Shown piece by piece: positions 54,108-63,041 of a stretch of 64,000 nucleotides of DNA. The stretch covers positions 186,001 to 250,000 of the forward strand of contig NZ_FNWV01000006.1 of assembly GCF_900108555.1 (NCBI RefSeq), in the 5' to 3' direction. The position numbers and the translations under genes are program-made. The stretch comes from Ruminococcus flavefaciens (GTDB lineage: Bacteria > Bacillota > Clostridia > Oscillospirales > Ruminococcaceae). The notes beneath the pieces are model-generated. The model worked only from the letters and a program-made list of their open reading frames with translations. It was not told where the DNA came from and did not search any database. How positions within the stretch are numbered: position 1 is the first letter of the stretch; each line of letters starts with the position of its first letter.

Positions 54108-55075
54108 ATTACATAATTGCGGCATTGCCGCTTGTTATTGCAGCGGTGCTGGACTGTATCCTCGGCGATCCTTACAGCCTGCCGCACCCTATAAGACTCA
54201 TCGGTAAACTCATATCGAGTCTGGAAGCTTTTGTACGCAGAAAAATGAGCAATGATCTGCGAAAAGGCGGAGTTTTTCTTGCTTTAACTGTGATACTAAT
54301 ATCGGTATCAGTGCCACTTGTGATACTCATTGCCCTGTACTCCGTATCCCTGTGGCTGGGAGCTGCTGCGGAAGGCGTAATGTGCTATTATCTTGTGGCT
54401 GCAAAGTGTCTCACATATGAGAGCATGAAGGTATATCGTGCGGCTGAAAAAGATGACATCGAGGGAGCTCGAAAGGCTGTTTCAATGATAGTTGGACGGG
54501 ATACGGCAGTCCTCGACGAAGAGGGCATAATCAAGGCTGCTGTGGAGACTGTTGCGGAGAATACCTCCGACGGCGTTACAGCTCCCATAATGTATATGTC
54601 ACTTGGCGGTGCTGTACTCGGAGCGCTTTATAAATCCGTAAATACTATGGATTCCATGATAGGCTATACAAATGAAAAATACGCCGATATAGGACGATTT
54701 GCAGCTAAGTTTGATGACGTTCTCAACTATTTTCCCTCACGTCTTACAGCCTTTGCAATGGTGCTGACTGCTCCTCTTATCGGACTCAGCGGCAGGGACG
54801 CTTACCGCATCTGGATACGTGACGGACGCAAACACGCAAGTCCTAATTCAGCTCAGACAGAAGCAGCCTGTGCAGGTGCTCTCGGAGTTCAGCTTGCAGG
54901 TGATGCATATTACTTTGGGGAGCTTCATAAGAAGCAGTTCATCGGTGACAGAAAACGCCCGATCGAGAATGAAGATATACGCCGTGCGAACAAGCTGATG
55001 TATGCAAGCTCTGCACTTGTATTTGCAGCAGCTCTTTCAGTCAGATGTGTAATTGTGGGAGGTATCTTATGCTGA
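54104..55075 (+). CDS. cbiB: Adenosylcobinamide-phosphate synthase
   Basis: 323-residue membrane protein. DCILGDPYSLPHPIRLIGKL at the N-terminus, AENTSDGVTAPIMYMSLGGA and DAYRIWIRDGRKHASPNSAQ identify CbiB/CobD of the aerobic nomenclature. It attaches aminopropanol phosphate to adenosylcobyrate. ATG overlaps the cobC stop. Confidence 0.95.
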   Translation: MNYIIAALPLVIAAVLDCILGDPYSLPHPIRLIGKLISSLEAFVRRKMSNDLRKGGVFLALTVILISVSVPLVILIALYSVSLWLGAAAEGVMCYYLVAAKCLTYESMKVYRAAEKDDIEGARKAVSMIVGRDTAVLDEEGIIKAAVETVAENTSDGVTAPIMYMSLGGAVLGALYKSVNTMDSMIGYTNEKYADIGRFAAKFDDVLNYFPSRLTAFAMVLTAPLIGLSGRDAYRIWIRDGRKHASPNSAQTEAACAGALGVQLAGDAYYFGELHKKQFIGDRKRPIENEDIRRANKLMYASSALVFAAALSVRCVIVGGILC

Positions 55076-56103
55076 ACGGAAAACACGGCGGCAACGACCT
55101 TTCACTGGATATACAGCATGACTTCTCTGCAAATCTTTCTCCTCTCGGAATGTCTGAAAGTGTACGTAAGGCGGCTGCTGATGCAGTAGCTTTTTCGGGC
55201 AGATATCCCGATCCGTTATGCAGGGAGCTTCGCAAGAAATTGTCGGGAAAGTATGGCATTTTGGCTGATGATATAGTCTGCGGAAACGGTGCTGATGACC
55301 TTATTTACCGTACTGTTTCAGCCCTCAAACCTAAGTCCGCACTTATAGTTTCGCCAGCGTTCAGCGAGTACAAAAAGGCACTTTCGGAAAACGGCTGCAA
55401 GGTCGATGAATACATTCTTTCCGAGGAAAATGAATTTGAAGTCACGGAAGAGATCGTGTCTCATATCAGCGGTCATGATATGGTATTTCTTTGTACTCCC
55501 AATAATCCCACAGGCAGAGTTATCGCACCTGATATCCTCGAAAAAATATCCAGTGAATGTGAGAAAAATTCAGCTTTTCTCTTCTGTGATGAAAGCTTTA
55601 TCGGTTTCACTGACAGAGCAGCGGAACTGTCTGCGTTGAACTGCATGAACGATAAAACTATAATTCTCAGCTCTTTCACAAAGCTGTATGCAATGGCTGG
55701 ATTGCGGCTTGGTTACGTTGTTTGCGGAGATAAAAGCATAGCTGACAGAATAGCCTTTACGGGGCAGTACTGGAGCGTTTCCGCACCTGCGCAGGCAGCA
55801 GGTATAGCTGCAATTGACGAAGAAGAATATGTCCGTAAAGCTGCTGAACTTGTGAAAAACGAAAGGGCATATCTGCAAAAAGAACTGCATATCCTCGGTA
55901 TAAAAAACTATCCCTCAGATGCAAATTTTATCCTGTTCAGAGCTGATAAAAATCTCGGAGAGCGTATGCTGAAAGAGAAGATCCTTTTGCGCTGCTGCGA
56001 GGATTACAGCGGACTTGACGGCAGCTTTTACCGTATAGCAGTAAAAAAACATGAAGAAAATGAAATATTGATCTCAGTACTCAGGAGGTGCATCAATGGC
56101 TAA
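55069..56103 (+). CDS. cobD: L-threonine-O-3-phosphate decarboxylase
   Basis: 344-residue PLP enzyme of aminotransferase fold I. HDFSANLSPLGMS at the start, CTPNNPTGR, FCDESFIGF and the PLP Lys in SSFTKLYAMAGLRLGY. It makes aminopropanol phosphate for CbiB. The frame is open from 55045, but GGGAGG fits ATG 55069, which overlaps cbiB by 7 bp. A threonine kinase (PduX) is not in the window. Confidence 0.93.
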   Translation: MLNGKHGGNDLSLDIQHDFSANLSPLGMSESVRKAAADAVAFSGRYPDPLCRELRKKLSGKYGILADDIVCGNGADDLIYRTVSALKPKSALIVSPAFSEYKKALSENGCKVDEYILSEENEFEVTEEIVSHISGHDMVFLCTPNNPTGRVIAPDILEKISSECEKNSAFLFCDESFIGFTDRAAELSALNCMNDKTIILSSFTKLYAMAGLRLGYVVCGDKSIADRIAFTGQYWSVSAPAQAAGIAAIDEEEYVRKAAELVKNERAYLQKELHILGIKNYPSDANFILFRADKNLGERMLKEKILLRCCEDYSGLDGSFYRIAVKKHEENEILISVLRRCING

Positions 56104-57565
56104 GGCAATAATGATACAGGGGACTATGTCCAACGCAGGAAAGAGCTTTTTTGCGGCTGCACTTTGCCGCATTTTCAAGCAGGACGGCTATTCCTGCGCA
56201 CCTTTCAAATCCCAGAATATGGCACTTAATTCCTACATAACCTCTGACGGCTGCGAAATAGGCAGAGCGCAGGCTATGCAGGCAGAAGCCGCAGGCGTTG
56301 AGCCGTCGGTGCTGATGAATCCCGTGCTTTTAAAGCCCACTACCGATTGCGGTTCACAGATAATCGTCAACGGAAAAGCTGTGTGCAATATGACAGCCGC
56401 CGAGTACTTCAAACGCAAACGCGAGCTTGTGCCGCAGATAATGGAGTCCTATAACGCACTTTCGGCTGCACATGATATCATTGTTATCGAAGGCGCAGGC
56501 AGTCCTGTGGAGCTCAATCTTAAATCCGATGATATCGTGAATATGGGCATGGCAGAGCTTGCAAAAGCTCCCGTACTTCTGGTGGGAGATATAGACAGAG
56601 GCGGAATTTTTGCACAGCTTCTCGGCACTCTCAGTCTCCTTGAAAAGTATGAGCTTGATATGGTAAAGGGAATTGTTGTGAATAAGTTCAGAGGGGATAT
56701 ATCACTGTTTGACAGCGGCAGGGATATACTTGAGCAGCGCGGCGGAAAGCCTGTTCTCGGAGTCGTTCCGTATCTACGCTGTGACATCGAGGACGAGGAC
56801 AGCCTTTCACGAAAACTTGACAGTAAAAGCAGTAAAGGAATTATTGATATCGCTGTAATTAGGCTGCCGAAGATATCAAATTTTACCGACTTTGACGTGT
56901 TTGCTCAGTATGACGGTGTGGGCGTGAGATATGTAACGAAATACGAGGAGCTCGATACTCCCGATATGATAATAATCCCGGGTACTAAGAGTACCATTGC
57001 TGACATGAAATGGCTGCGTGAGAGCGGCATGGAAATGGCGATAAAACGATGTGCTGCAAAGGGAGTTCCTGTGTTCGGTATATGCGGCGGTTTTCAGATG
57101 CTGGGCGAAAGCATATCCGATCCGCTCGAAAGTGAGGGCGGCGGAAGTATAAGCGGTATGGGAATGCTGAAATGCAGTACCGTATTTGGTTCAGAAAAGG
57201 TACAGACTCAGACAGAGGGCAATTTCTGTAAAATTGACGGATTTTGGAGCTTCCTCAGCGGTGCGGAGTTCAGAGGCTACGAGATACATATGGGAACTAC
57301 GGAAAGTGAAAGCCCCGAGCTTCTGGACTGCGGCGGTGCTTATGAGGGCAATGTCTGTGGCTGTTACATACACGGTATTTTTGACAGTCAGTATGTTTCG
57401 GAAAGACTTGTCAGACACCTCTTTGAGCAAAAGGGCATCGCTTATCGCGGCGGTACAGTCAACAGAGAAGAATACAAGCAGTCGCAGTTCGATATACTTG
57501 CTGACGGTGTGCGCAGAAGCATCGACATGGATATGCTTTATAAAATAATCGAGGAGGGTATATAA
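56096..57565 (+). CDS. cbiP: Cobyric acid synthase
   Basis: 489 residues. IQGTMSNAGKSFFAAALCRI, APFKSQNMALNSYIT, GDIDRGGIFAQLLGTL, and a glutamine amidotransferase domain with Cys in FGICGGFQMLGESI and GYEIHMGTTE. It amidates four side chains of adenosylcobyrinate diamide. AGGAGG precedes the ATG. Confidence 0.96.
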   Translation: MAKAIMIQGTMSNAGKSFFAAALCRIFKQDGYSCAPFKSQNMALNSYITSDGCEIGRAQAMQAEAAGVEPSVLMNPVLLKPTTDCGSQIIVNGKAVCNMTAAEYFKRKRELVPQIMESYNALSAAHDIIVIEGAGSPVELNLKSDDIVNMGMAELAKAPVLLVGDIDRGGIFAQLLGTLSLLEKYELDMVKGIVVNKFRGDISLFDSGRDILEQRGGKPVLGVVPYLRCDIEDEDSLSRKLDSKSSKGIIDIAVIRLPKISNFTDFDVFAQYDGVGVRYVTKYEELDTPDMIIIPGTKSTIADMKWLRESGMEMAIKRCAAKGVPVFGICGGFQMLGESISDPLESEGGGSISGMGMLKCSTVFGSEKVQTQTEGNFCKIDGFWSFLSGAEFRGYEIHMGTTESESPELLDCGGAYEGNVCGCYIHGIFDSQYVSERLVRHLFEQKGIAYRGGTVNREEYKQSQFDILADGVRRSIDMDMLYKIIEEGI

Positions 57566-58200
57566 TGGAGCTTGAATACGTTCTTCCTCAGGATATCGAA
57601 CACCGAAGCTTTGAGATAATAGAGTCTGAGCTGGGGGACAGAAAGCTCCCTGAGGATATACGTCCCATAGTTATGAGAGCGATACATACTACAGCAGATT
57701 TTGATTACTACGACAATATGTACTTTTCCGAGGGGGCTGTTCAGAAAGCACTTTCTGCACTTTCAGAGGGGGCTGTAATAGTTACCGATACCAACATGGC
57801 AAAGTCGGGGATAAATAAAACTGCACTTGGTAAGCTTGGCTGTACGGTGGAATGTTTCATGGCTGACAGTGACGTGGCGGAGACGGCTTCTGCAAACGGT
57901 ACGACACGCGCTGTTGCATCGGTGGACAAGGCTGCAAAGCTCGGCAAGCCTGTTATTTATGCGGTGGGAAATGCTCCGACTGCACTTATCAGACTGCGCG
58001 AACATATCGACGCAGGCAGCTTCGTGCCGCGTCTGATAATCGGCGTTCCTGTGGGATTTGTGAACGTTGTGCAGTCCAAGGAGCTCATGATCGAAAGCGG
58101 TATCCCTTGTATCGTTGCAAGAGGCAGAAAGGGCGGAAGCAATGTGGCTGCGGCTATCTGCAATGCTCTTTTGTATATGGCAACTGGGAGAGAGCAGTGA
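57565..58200 (+). CDS. cbiC: Cobalt-precorrin-8 methylmutase
   Basis: 211 residues. RAIHTTADFDYYDNM, VTDTNMAKSGINK, YAVGNAPTALIRL and VGFVNVVQSKE are CbiC/CobH motifs. It moves the methyl from C11 to C12. Last gene of the cob run; the ATG shares its A with the cbiP stop. A terminator follows at 58342. Confidence 0.95.
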   Translation: MELEYVLPQDIEHRSFEIIESELGDRKLPEDIRPIVMRAIHTTADFDYYDNMYFSEGAVQKALSALSEGAVIVTDTNMAKSGINKTALGKLGCTVECFMADSDVAETASANGTTRAVASVDKAAKLGKPVIYAVGNAPTALIRLREHIDAGSFVPRLIIGVPVGFVNVVQSKELMIESGIPCIVARGRKGGSNVAAAICNALLYMATGREQ

Positions 58201-58341
58201 TTTAACACTGCGGTGAAAATGTGCTTCTGTAAAAGGGGCAAAAATCGTAAAAATTCAATGGGAAAACGTTGATTATCGAAAAAGAAATTTTTGATTTCTA
58301 TGTTTTGCATAAAATCAATATATTATTTTGTTCTTATCCGA

Positions 58342-58391
58342 CAAAAGAAAAATTCACTCGGCTGTGCATCTGCACAGCTTTTTCTTTTGCG
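58342..58391 (+). terminator. Terminator of the cobalamin operon
   Basis: GCTGTGC (58361-58367), ATCT loop, GCACAGC (58372-58378), then TTTTTCTTTTG, which also pairs with CAAAAGAAAAA upstream across a bulge. The rest of the 58201-58483 gap shows no gene. Confidence 0.85.
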
Positions 58392-58448
58392 TCAAAAACA
58401 GTGCATAACCGACAGCTGACTTCGACATATCATGCGCATAAAATGTGG

Positions 58449-58454
58449 TATAAT
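58449..58454 (+). promoter_or_regulatory. Extended -10 of spoIIE
   Basis: TGTGGTATAAT, with TATAAT at 58449-58454 and a TGG extension, about 30 bp before the start. No good -35 is seen at 17 bp. Confidence 0.55.
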
Positions 58455-58483
58455 CCTTTGTATATTTTGCGAGGTGATGTGTG

Positions 58484-60715
58484 ATGATAAATATAAAAAA
58501 ACTTAGAGAATGGCAGCATTTTTCCTTTGCTTATTTCTTTGCGGTATGCGCGGCGGCAGGCTTTGTACTGTCGGGAGCAAAGGTGGGCGGAGTCGCTTCC
58601 TTTGCGGATATTTCTTTAGCAGGTGCAGTTGGACTTCCTTACTCGGCGGCAGTATTTACGGGAAGCATGGTGCGCTGCATCATCAGCGGCACAGTCGGCA
58701 GGAATATAGTAAAGCTTTCTGCATCTGCACTTATCGTCATAATAAAGATGTTCCTCGAACCTAAAAATGACGAGAAGCTATGTGGCATAAATACAGGCGT
58801 GAGCGTACTTATTTCGGGGGCGGCTGTTTCAGCTGTCATAGGCGAACTTCCGCAGAAGCTGCTTTTTTATGCCTTTTACGGTGCGCTTGCAGGCTTCACT
58901 GCATATTCGGCAGCAAGGTTTATTATGGACTTGAAGCACAAGAAAGTCATAGACGTTTCTGACAGCGGCGGATTTTCATGTGCAGTTGTATACATAGTGG
59001 CGGTATCATCGCTGTGCGGAGCTGATGTTCCCGTAGTGAATGTGGGTGTAGTCGTTGGTGCAGCCGTAACGCTTATGGGTGCATATTTTTACGGTCAGGC
59101 AGGCGGAGTCATATGCGGTGCGCTGACGGTCTGCGGAGCATTTTTGTCATCTTTCGAAGCAGGAATGGGAATAGTACTTCTGCCTGCCTCGGGACTTCTC
59201 ACGGGGTATATGCGCAGACAGAAACCATTTACGGCGGCAGCTTTTTTTGCAGGGATAGGCTTTGTATTTACAGTACTTACAGGTCTTACGGTGAACAGTG
59301 TCGGCGGCATTATTGATATTATATGCGCGGCAGGTATTTTTATTCCTGCTGCATCGGTATTTTCTGATAAATGGATAAGGACTGACGGGAAAGACACTTC
59401 TCTGACAGATATGATAAACACAAGAATGAGTTTCCTTTCCGAGACTGTGGGAGAGCTGAGAAGAGAGTCGGAAAGAGTCTCACAGATGCTGGCAAAGAGC
59501 TGTGATACTGTGAATGAAATTGAGGAAAATTCGGCTGAGGTGTGTTCACTCTGTTATCGCAGACCCTTCTGCTGGAAGTCGGATAAGGGCAATACTTACC
59601 GCGGATTTGCGAAGCTTGCGGAAATGGGAGAGTTCGCACAGGAGAGCTTTCCGCAGGAGCTTGCAGACTGTCTGCACAAGGAAAAGATCACGGAAGTATT
59701 TCTGAAAAGTGCAAGAGAAAAGGCGGCTGCAAAGCTTATGGAAATGCGCTTTTCCGAGAGCCGCGAGCTATTGCATGAACAGATGCTAATAACCGAGGAT
59801 ATCATAAGATCAACAAGTGATAAACTGGATATACGCTGTTCGGAAACAGTGGGGAGAAGCATAAGGCTCAAACTGGAAAAATTCGGCTTTGTGATCTTGT
59901 CCGTAATAGCTTATTACAACAGCCGCAGCAGGCTTATTGCGGAGGTATATTTCAAAGCTGAAAATGCCCCCGAAAACGGTACAAGGATATGCGACCTCAT
60001 TGCCGATGAGCTGCACTTGCAGATGTCATGTACGGAGCTGATACGCTCGGGAAATGAAATGCGCATAAGGGTATACGAAAGACCGCGCTACAGCATGGAG
60101 GCATATGTTTCGTCATCATGCGCTGATAATTCTGCTGCAAACGGTGATACTTATACTGTGTTCACAGACGGTGCAGGTATGGGATATGTTGTGCTGTCCG
60201 ACGGCATGGGAACAGGTAAAAATGCAGCTATGGAATCGCGCATGGCAGCAGGACTTTTCCGCAGACTTGTAAGCAGCGGAGTAAGCGTAGCTTCAACGGT
60301 AAAGCTGATAAATTCGTTTATGGTGACGAAGTCACGGGAGGAAAGCTTTGCCACTCTTGATGTGCTGTGTGCAGACCTCGATGACGGCAGACTAACTGTG
60401 ATAAAATCAGGTGCTGCGGCAACGCTGATACGTCACGGTGGGAACGTACTGAAAATAACAGCACCCACTTTCCCAATAGGCATATACGAACACTCCGAGC
60501 TGTTTGCAAGAGAGTGCGAATTTGAAGCAGGAGATATAGTGATAATGTTTTCGGACGGCATATCAGAGAACGCTTATCCGTTCATAAAAGAGCTTCTCAT
60601 GGGCGGTGATGACATAAAACATATCGTGGACGAAATTTGCACAAAAGCTTATGTTTTCAATCAGACCATACACTCAGATGACGTTACGGTAATAGCTTTC
60701 AGATTAAAAGAGTAA
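58484..60715 (+). CDS. spoIIE: Stage II sporulation protein E-like PP2C phosphatase
   Basis: 743 residues. The N-terminal half has about ten hydrophobic segments. A central Cys-containing region (SAEVCSLCYRRPFCWKS) follows, then a C-terminal PP2C domain with VVLSDGMGTGKNAAMESRM, SFATLDVLCADL, IKSGAAATLIRHG and IVIMFSDGISENA. In spore formers SpoIIE dephosphorylates SpoIIAA and activates sigma-F in the forespore. Many Ruminococcus are not known to sporulate, so its role here is open. ATG 58484 fits GAGGTGAT. Confidence 0.92.
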   Translation: MINIKKLREWQHFSFAYFFAVCAAAGFVLSGAKVGGVASFADISLAGAVGLPYSAAVFTGSMVRCIISGTVGRNIVKLSASALIVIIKMFLEPKNDEKLCGINTGVSVLISGAAVSAVIGELPQKLLFYAFYGALAGFTAYSAARFIMDLKHKKVIDVSDSGGFSCAVVYIVAVSSLCGADVPVVNVGVVVGAAVTLMGAYFYGQAGGVICGALTVCGAFLSSFEAGMGIVLLPASGLLTGYMRRQKPFTAAAFFAGIGFVFTVLTGLTVNSVGGIIDIICAAGIFIPAASVFSDKWIRTDGKDTSLTDMINTRMSFLSETVGELRRESERVSQMLAKSCDTVNEIEENSAEVCSLCYRRPFCWKSDKGNTYRGFAKLAEMGEFAQESFPQELADCLHKEKITEVFLKSAREKAAAKLMEMRFSESRELLHEQMLITEDIIRSTSDKLDIRCSETVGRSIRLKLEKFGFVILSVIAYYNSRSRLIAEVYFKAENAPENGTRICDLIADELHLQMSCTELIRSGNEMRIRVYERPRYSMEAYVSSSCADNSAANGDTYTVFTDGAGMGYVVLSDGMGTGKNAAMESRMAAGLFRRLVSSGVSVASTVKLINSFMVTKSREESFATLDVLCADLDDGRLTVIKSGAAATLIRHGGNVLKITAPTFPIGIYEHSELFARECEFEAGDIVIMFSDGISENAYPFIKELLMGGDDIKHIVDEICTKAYVFNQTIHSDDVTVIAFRLKE

Positions 60716-60780
60716 ATGAGATTGTTAACAAAATATTAACTCAAATGTCATACAGCATAGGCGAAAGAAGGTAAATAGCT

Positions 60781-60836
60781 GTGCAATTTGACAATAGTGT
60801 AGGAGAAAACCTCAAAATAAATATGTCAAATTGCAC
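60781..60836 (+). promoter_or_regulatory. 13-bp perfect inverted repeat upstream of glgB
   Basis: GTGCAATTTGACA (60781-60793) and TGTCAAATTGCAC (60824-60836), 30 bp apart. No T-run follows the second arm. It could be a pair of operator half-sites or an RNA hairpin. Confidence 0.6.
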
Positions 60837-60896
60837 TAATTAGATATGGCAATATTAGCATAACCTATAAAATTTATGTGCGTTTTTCAAAAAAGC

Positions 60897-60925
60897 TTGA
60901 ATAATTCTGCTGATTCTGATAAAAT
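60897..60925 (+). promoter_or_regulatory. Candidate promoter of the glycogen operon
   Basis: -35 TTGAAT (60897-60902), 17-bp spacer, -10 TAAAAT (60920-60925). It lies 61 bp after the inverted repeat. Confidence 0.6.
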
Positions 60926-60950
60926 GTATTATAGCAAAGGAGGCTGAATT

Positions 60951-63005
60951 ATGTCTGTTAATAAAAATAACAATCTTAACGATTTTCCGCTGTACCTTTT
61001 TTACCAGGGAAAAAACTACGAAGCATATAAATTTTTTGGCGTTCATTCTAAGAAAAAGGGAAGAAGCAAGGTTTTCACTTTCAGAGTTTGGGCTCCTAAT
61101 GCTGTAAGCGTGTCTGTTGTAGGTGATTTCAATAACTGGGACAGAACGCAAAATAAAATGTCGCTTATCTCAGACGGTATCTGGGAGGCTGATATCCCGG
61201 GACTTAAACAGTTCGATGCTTATAAATACAGCATCGAGACTAAGGACGGCAGGATCATCATGAAAGCCGATCCTTATGCTCATCATTTTGAGACTCGTCC
61301 CGGCACAGCTTCAAAGATATACGAGAGCGATCACAAATGGGAAGATGACAAGTGGTTTGAAAATAAAAGTTCTGTGAGCATTTACAAAAGCCCTATGAAT
61401 GTCTATGAGGTACATCTCAGTTCGTGGAAGAATTACGGCGATGAGGTATTCCTCGATTATGTTACATTCGCAAAGGAAATAATCCCGTATCTCAAAAAAA
61501 TGTCATATACTCATGTTGAGTTCATGCCTCTTACTGAGTACCCTTACGACGGCTCGTGGGGATATCAGGTAACAGGCTACTTTGCGCCTACTTCGCGCTA
61601 TGGTACTCCTGATGATATGAGAAAGATGATAGATATGTTCCATGCCGCAGGGATAGGCGTTATCCTTGACTGGGTGCCTGCACATTTCCCTAAGGACGAA
61701 GCAGGTCTTTATGAGTTTGACGGCGGCTGCTGCTACGAATACACCGATGACCGCAAGAAGGAGCATAAGGCATGGGGAACGAGAGTTTTCGATTACGGAA
61801 AGGCTGAGGTATGCTCATTCCTTATTTCAAGCGCAAATTACTGGTTTGACGAATTCCACGTAGACGGTCTCAGAGTCGATGCTGTAGCATCTATGCTCTA
61901 CCTTGACTATGACAGACGTGAGGGCGAGTGGGCTGCCAATATCTACGGCGGTAACGAGAACCTTGAAGCTGTGGAGTTCCTCAAGCATCTCAATGAAGCT
62001 GTTTTTCTCAAGCATCCCGACGCACTTATGATCGCCGAAGAGTCAACGGCATGGCCGCTGGTTACCAAGCCTACCGATCTAGGGGGACTCGGCTTCAATT
62101 TCAAGTGGAACATGGGCTGGATGAACGATATGCTCAGCTATATGTCTCTTGATCCGATCTATCGTGCGTTCAACCACGATAAACTTACATTCTCGTTTTT
62201 CTATGCATTTTCCGAGAACTATATCCTGCCTATCTCACATGATGAGGTAGTACACGGAAAATGCTCAATGATAAACAAGATGCCGGGGGAATATGAGCAG
62301 AAATTTGCTTCATACCGTGCTTTCCTCGCTTATATGATCGCACATCCGGGTAAGAAGCTTTTGTTTATGGGACAGGAATTCGGTCAGATGAAGGAATGGG
62401 ATTACAAGTCTCAGCTTGACTGGGAACTGCTGGGAACAGATTCGCACAAGAGTCTGCTGAAGTTCTCTGAAAAGCTGAATAAATTCTATGTGGATAATCC
62501 TCCTCTCTGGCAGAATGATGATACATGGAACGGCTTCAGCTGGATATCCAATGATGATTATAAGCAGAGCATCATCTCTTTCAGACGTATCGACGACAAT
62601 GGCGACGAGATAATAGCTGTATGCAATTTCGTTCCTGTAGAACGCCGCGATTACAGGATAGGCGTTCCGCAGAAGGGAAGATACAAGCTTATATTCAATA
62701 CAGATGCTGTAGAGTTCGGCGGCTCGGGCATTACCGAAACAACGTTCAAGTCGGATAGTGTGCCCATGCATGGACATGATAACAGTATCTCAATGACCCT
62801 CGCCCCTCTCTCGGTGATATATCTTAAATTCTCACCTGTGAAAAAGCGAGAGCCAAAGGCTGTAAAGACTGAGACTGCGAAAACTCCTGTCAAGAAGCGC
62901 GCTGCTTCAACAGCCAAAACTTCTGCAAAGTCGGCAAAGGCGGCTGACAAGACAGAAAAAACAAAGACCACGGCAAAGAAAAAGACTTCTGCCAAGGCAA
63001 AATAA
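60951..63005 (+). CDS. glgB: 1,4-alpha-glucan branching enzyme with a basic Lys/Ala-rich tail
   Basis: 684 residues. CBM48 (about 25-110; [20 protein letters not shown]); GH13 barrel with nucleophile Asp in [19 protein letters not shown] and acid Glu in [11 protein letters not shown], plus [10 protein letters not shown]; then a C-terminal beta domain ending near 628. The last 54 residues (from KKREPKAV) are almost only Lys, Ala, Thr and Ser, like a histone-H1 tail, and are not part of normal GlgB. It forms alpha-1,6 branches in glycogen. GGAGG precedes the ATG; glgC follows after 36 bp. Confidence 0.96.
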   Translation: MSVNKNNNLNDFPLYLFYQGKNYEAYKFFGVHSKKKGRSKVFTFRVWAPNAVSVSVVGDFNNWDRTQNKMSLISDGIWEADIPGLKQFDAYKYSIETKDGRIIMKADPYAHHFETRPGTASKIYESDHKWEDDKWFENKSSVSIYKSPMNVYEVHLSSWKNYGDEVFLDYVTFAKEIIPYLKKMSYTHVEFMPLTEYPYDGSWGYQVTGYFAPTSRYGTPDDMRKMIDMFHAAGIGVILDWVPAHFPKDEAGLYEFDGGCCYEYTDDRKKEHKAWGTRVFDYGKAEVCSFLISSANYWFDEFHVDGLRVDAVASMLYLDYDRREGEWAANIYGGNENLEAVEFLKHLNEAVFLKHPDALMIAEESTAWPLVTKPTDLGGLGFNFKWNMGWMNDMLSYMSLDPIYRAFNHDKLTFSFFYAFSENYILPISHDEVVHGKCSMINKMPGEYEQKFASYRAFLAYMIAHPGKKLLFMGQEFGQMKEWDYKSQLDWELLGTDSHKSLLKFSEKLNKFYVDNPPLWQNDDTWNGFSWISNDDYKQSIISFRRIDDNGDEIIAVCNFVPVERRDYRIGVPQKGRYKLIFNTDAVEFGGSGITETTFKSDSVPMHGHDNSISMTLAPLSVIYLKFSPVKKREPKAVKTETAKTPVKKRAASTAKTSAKSAKAADKTEKTKTTAKKKTSAKAK

Positions 63006-63041
63006 ATTCCATTATGTTTTTTACTATCCAGGAGGAAAAAT

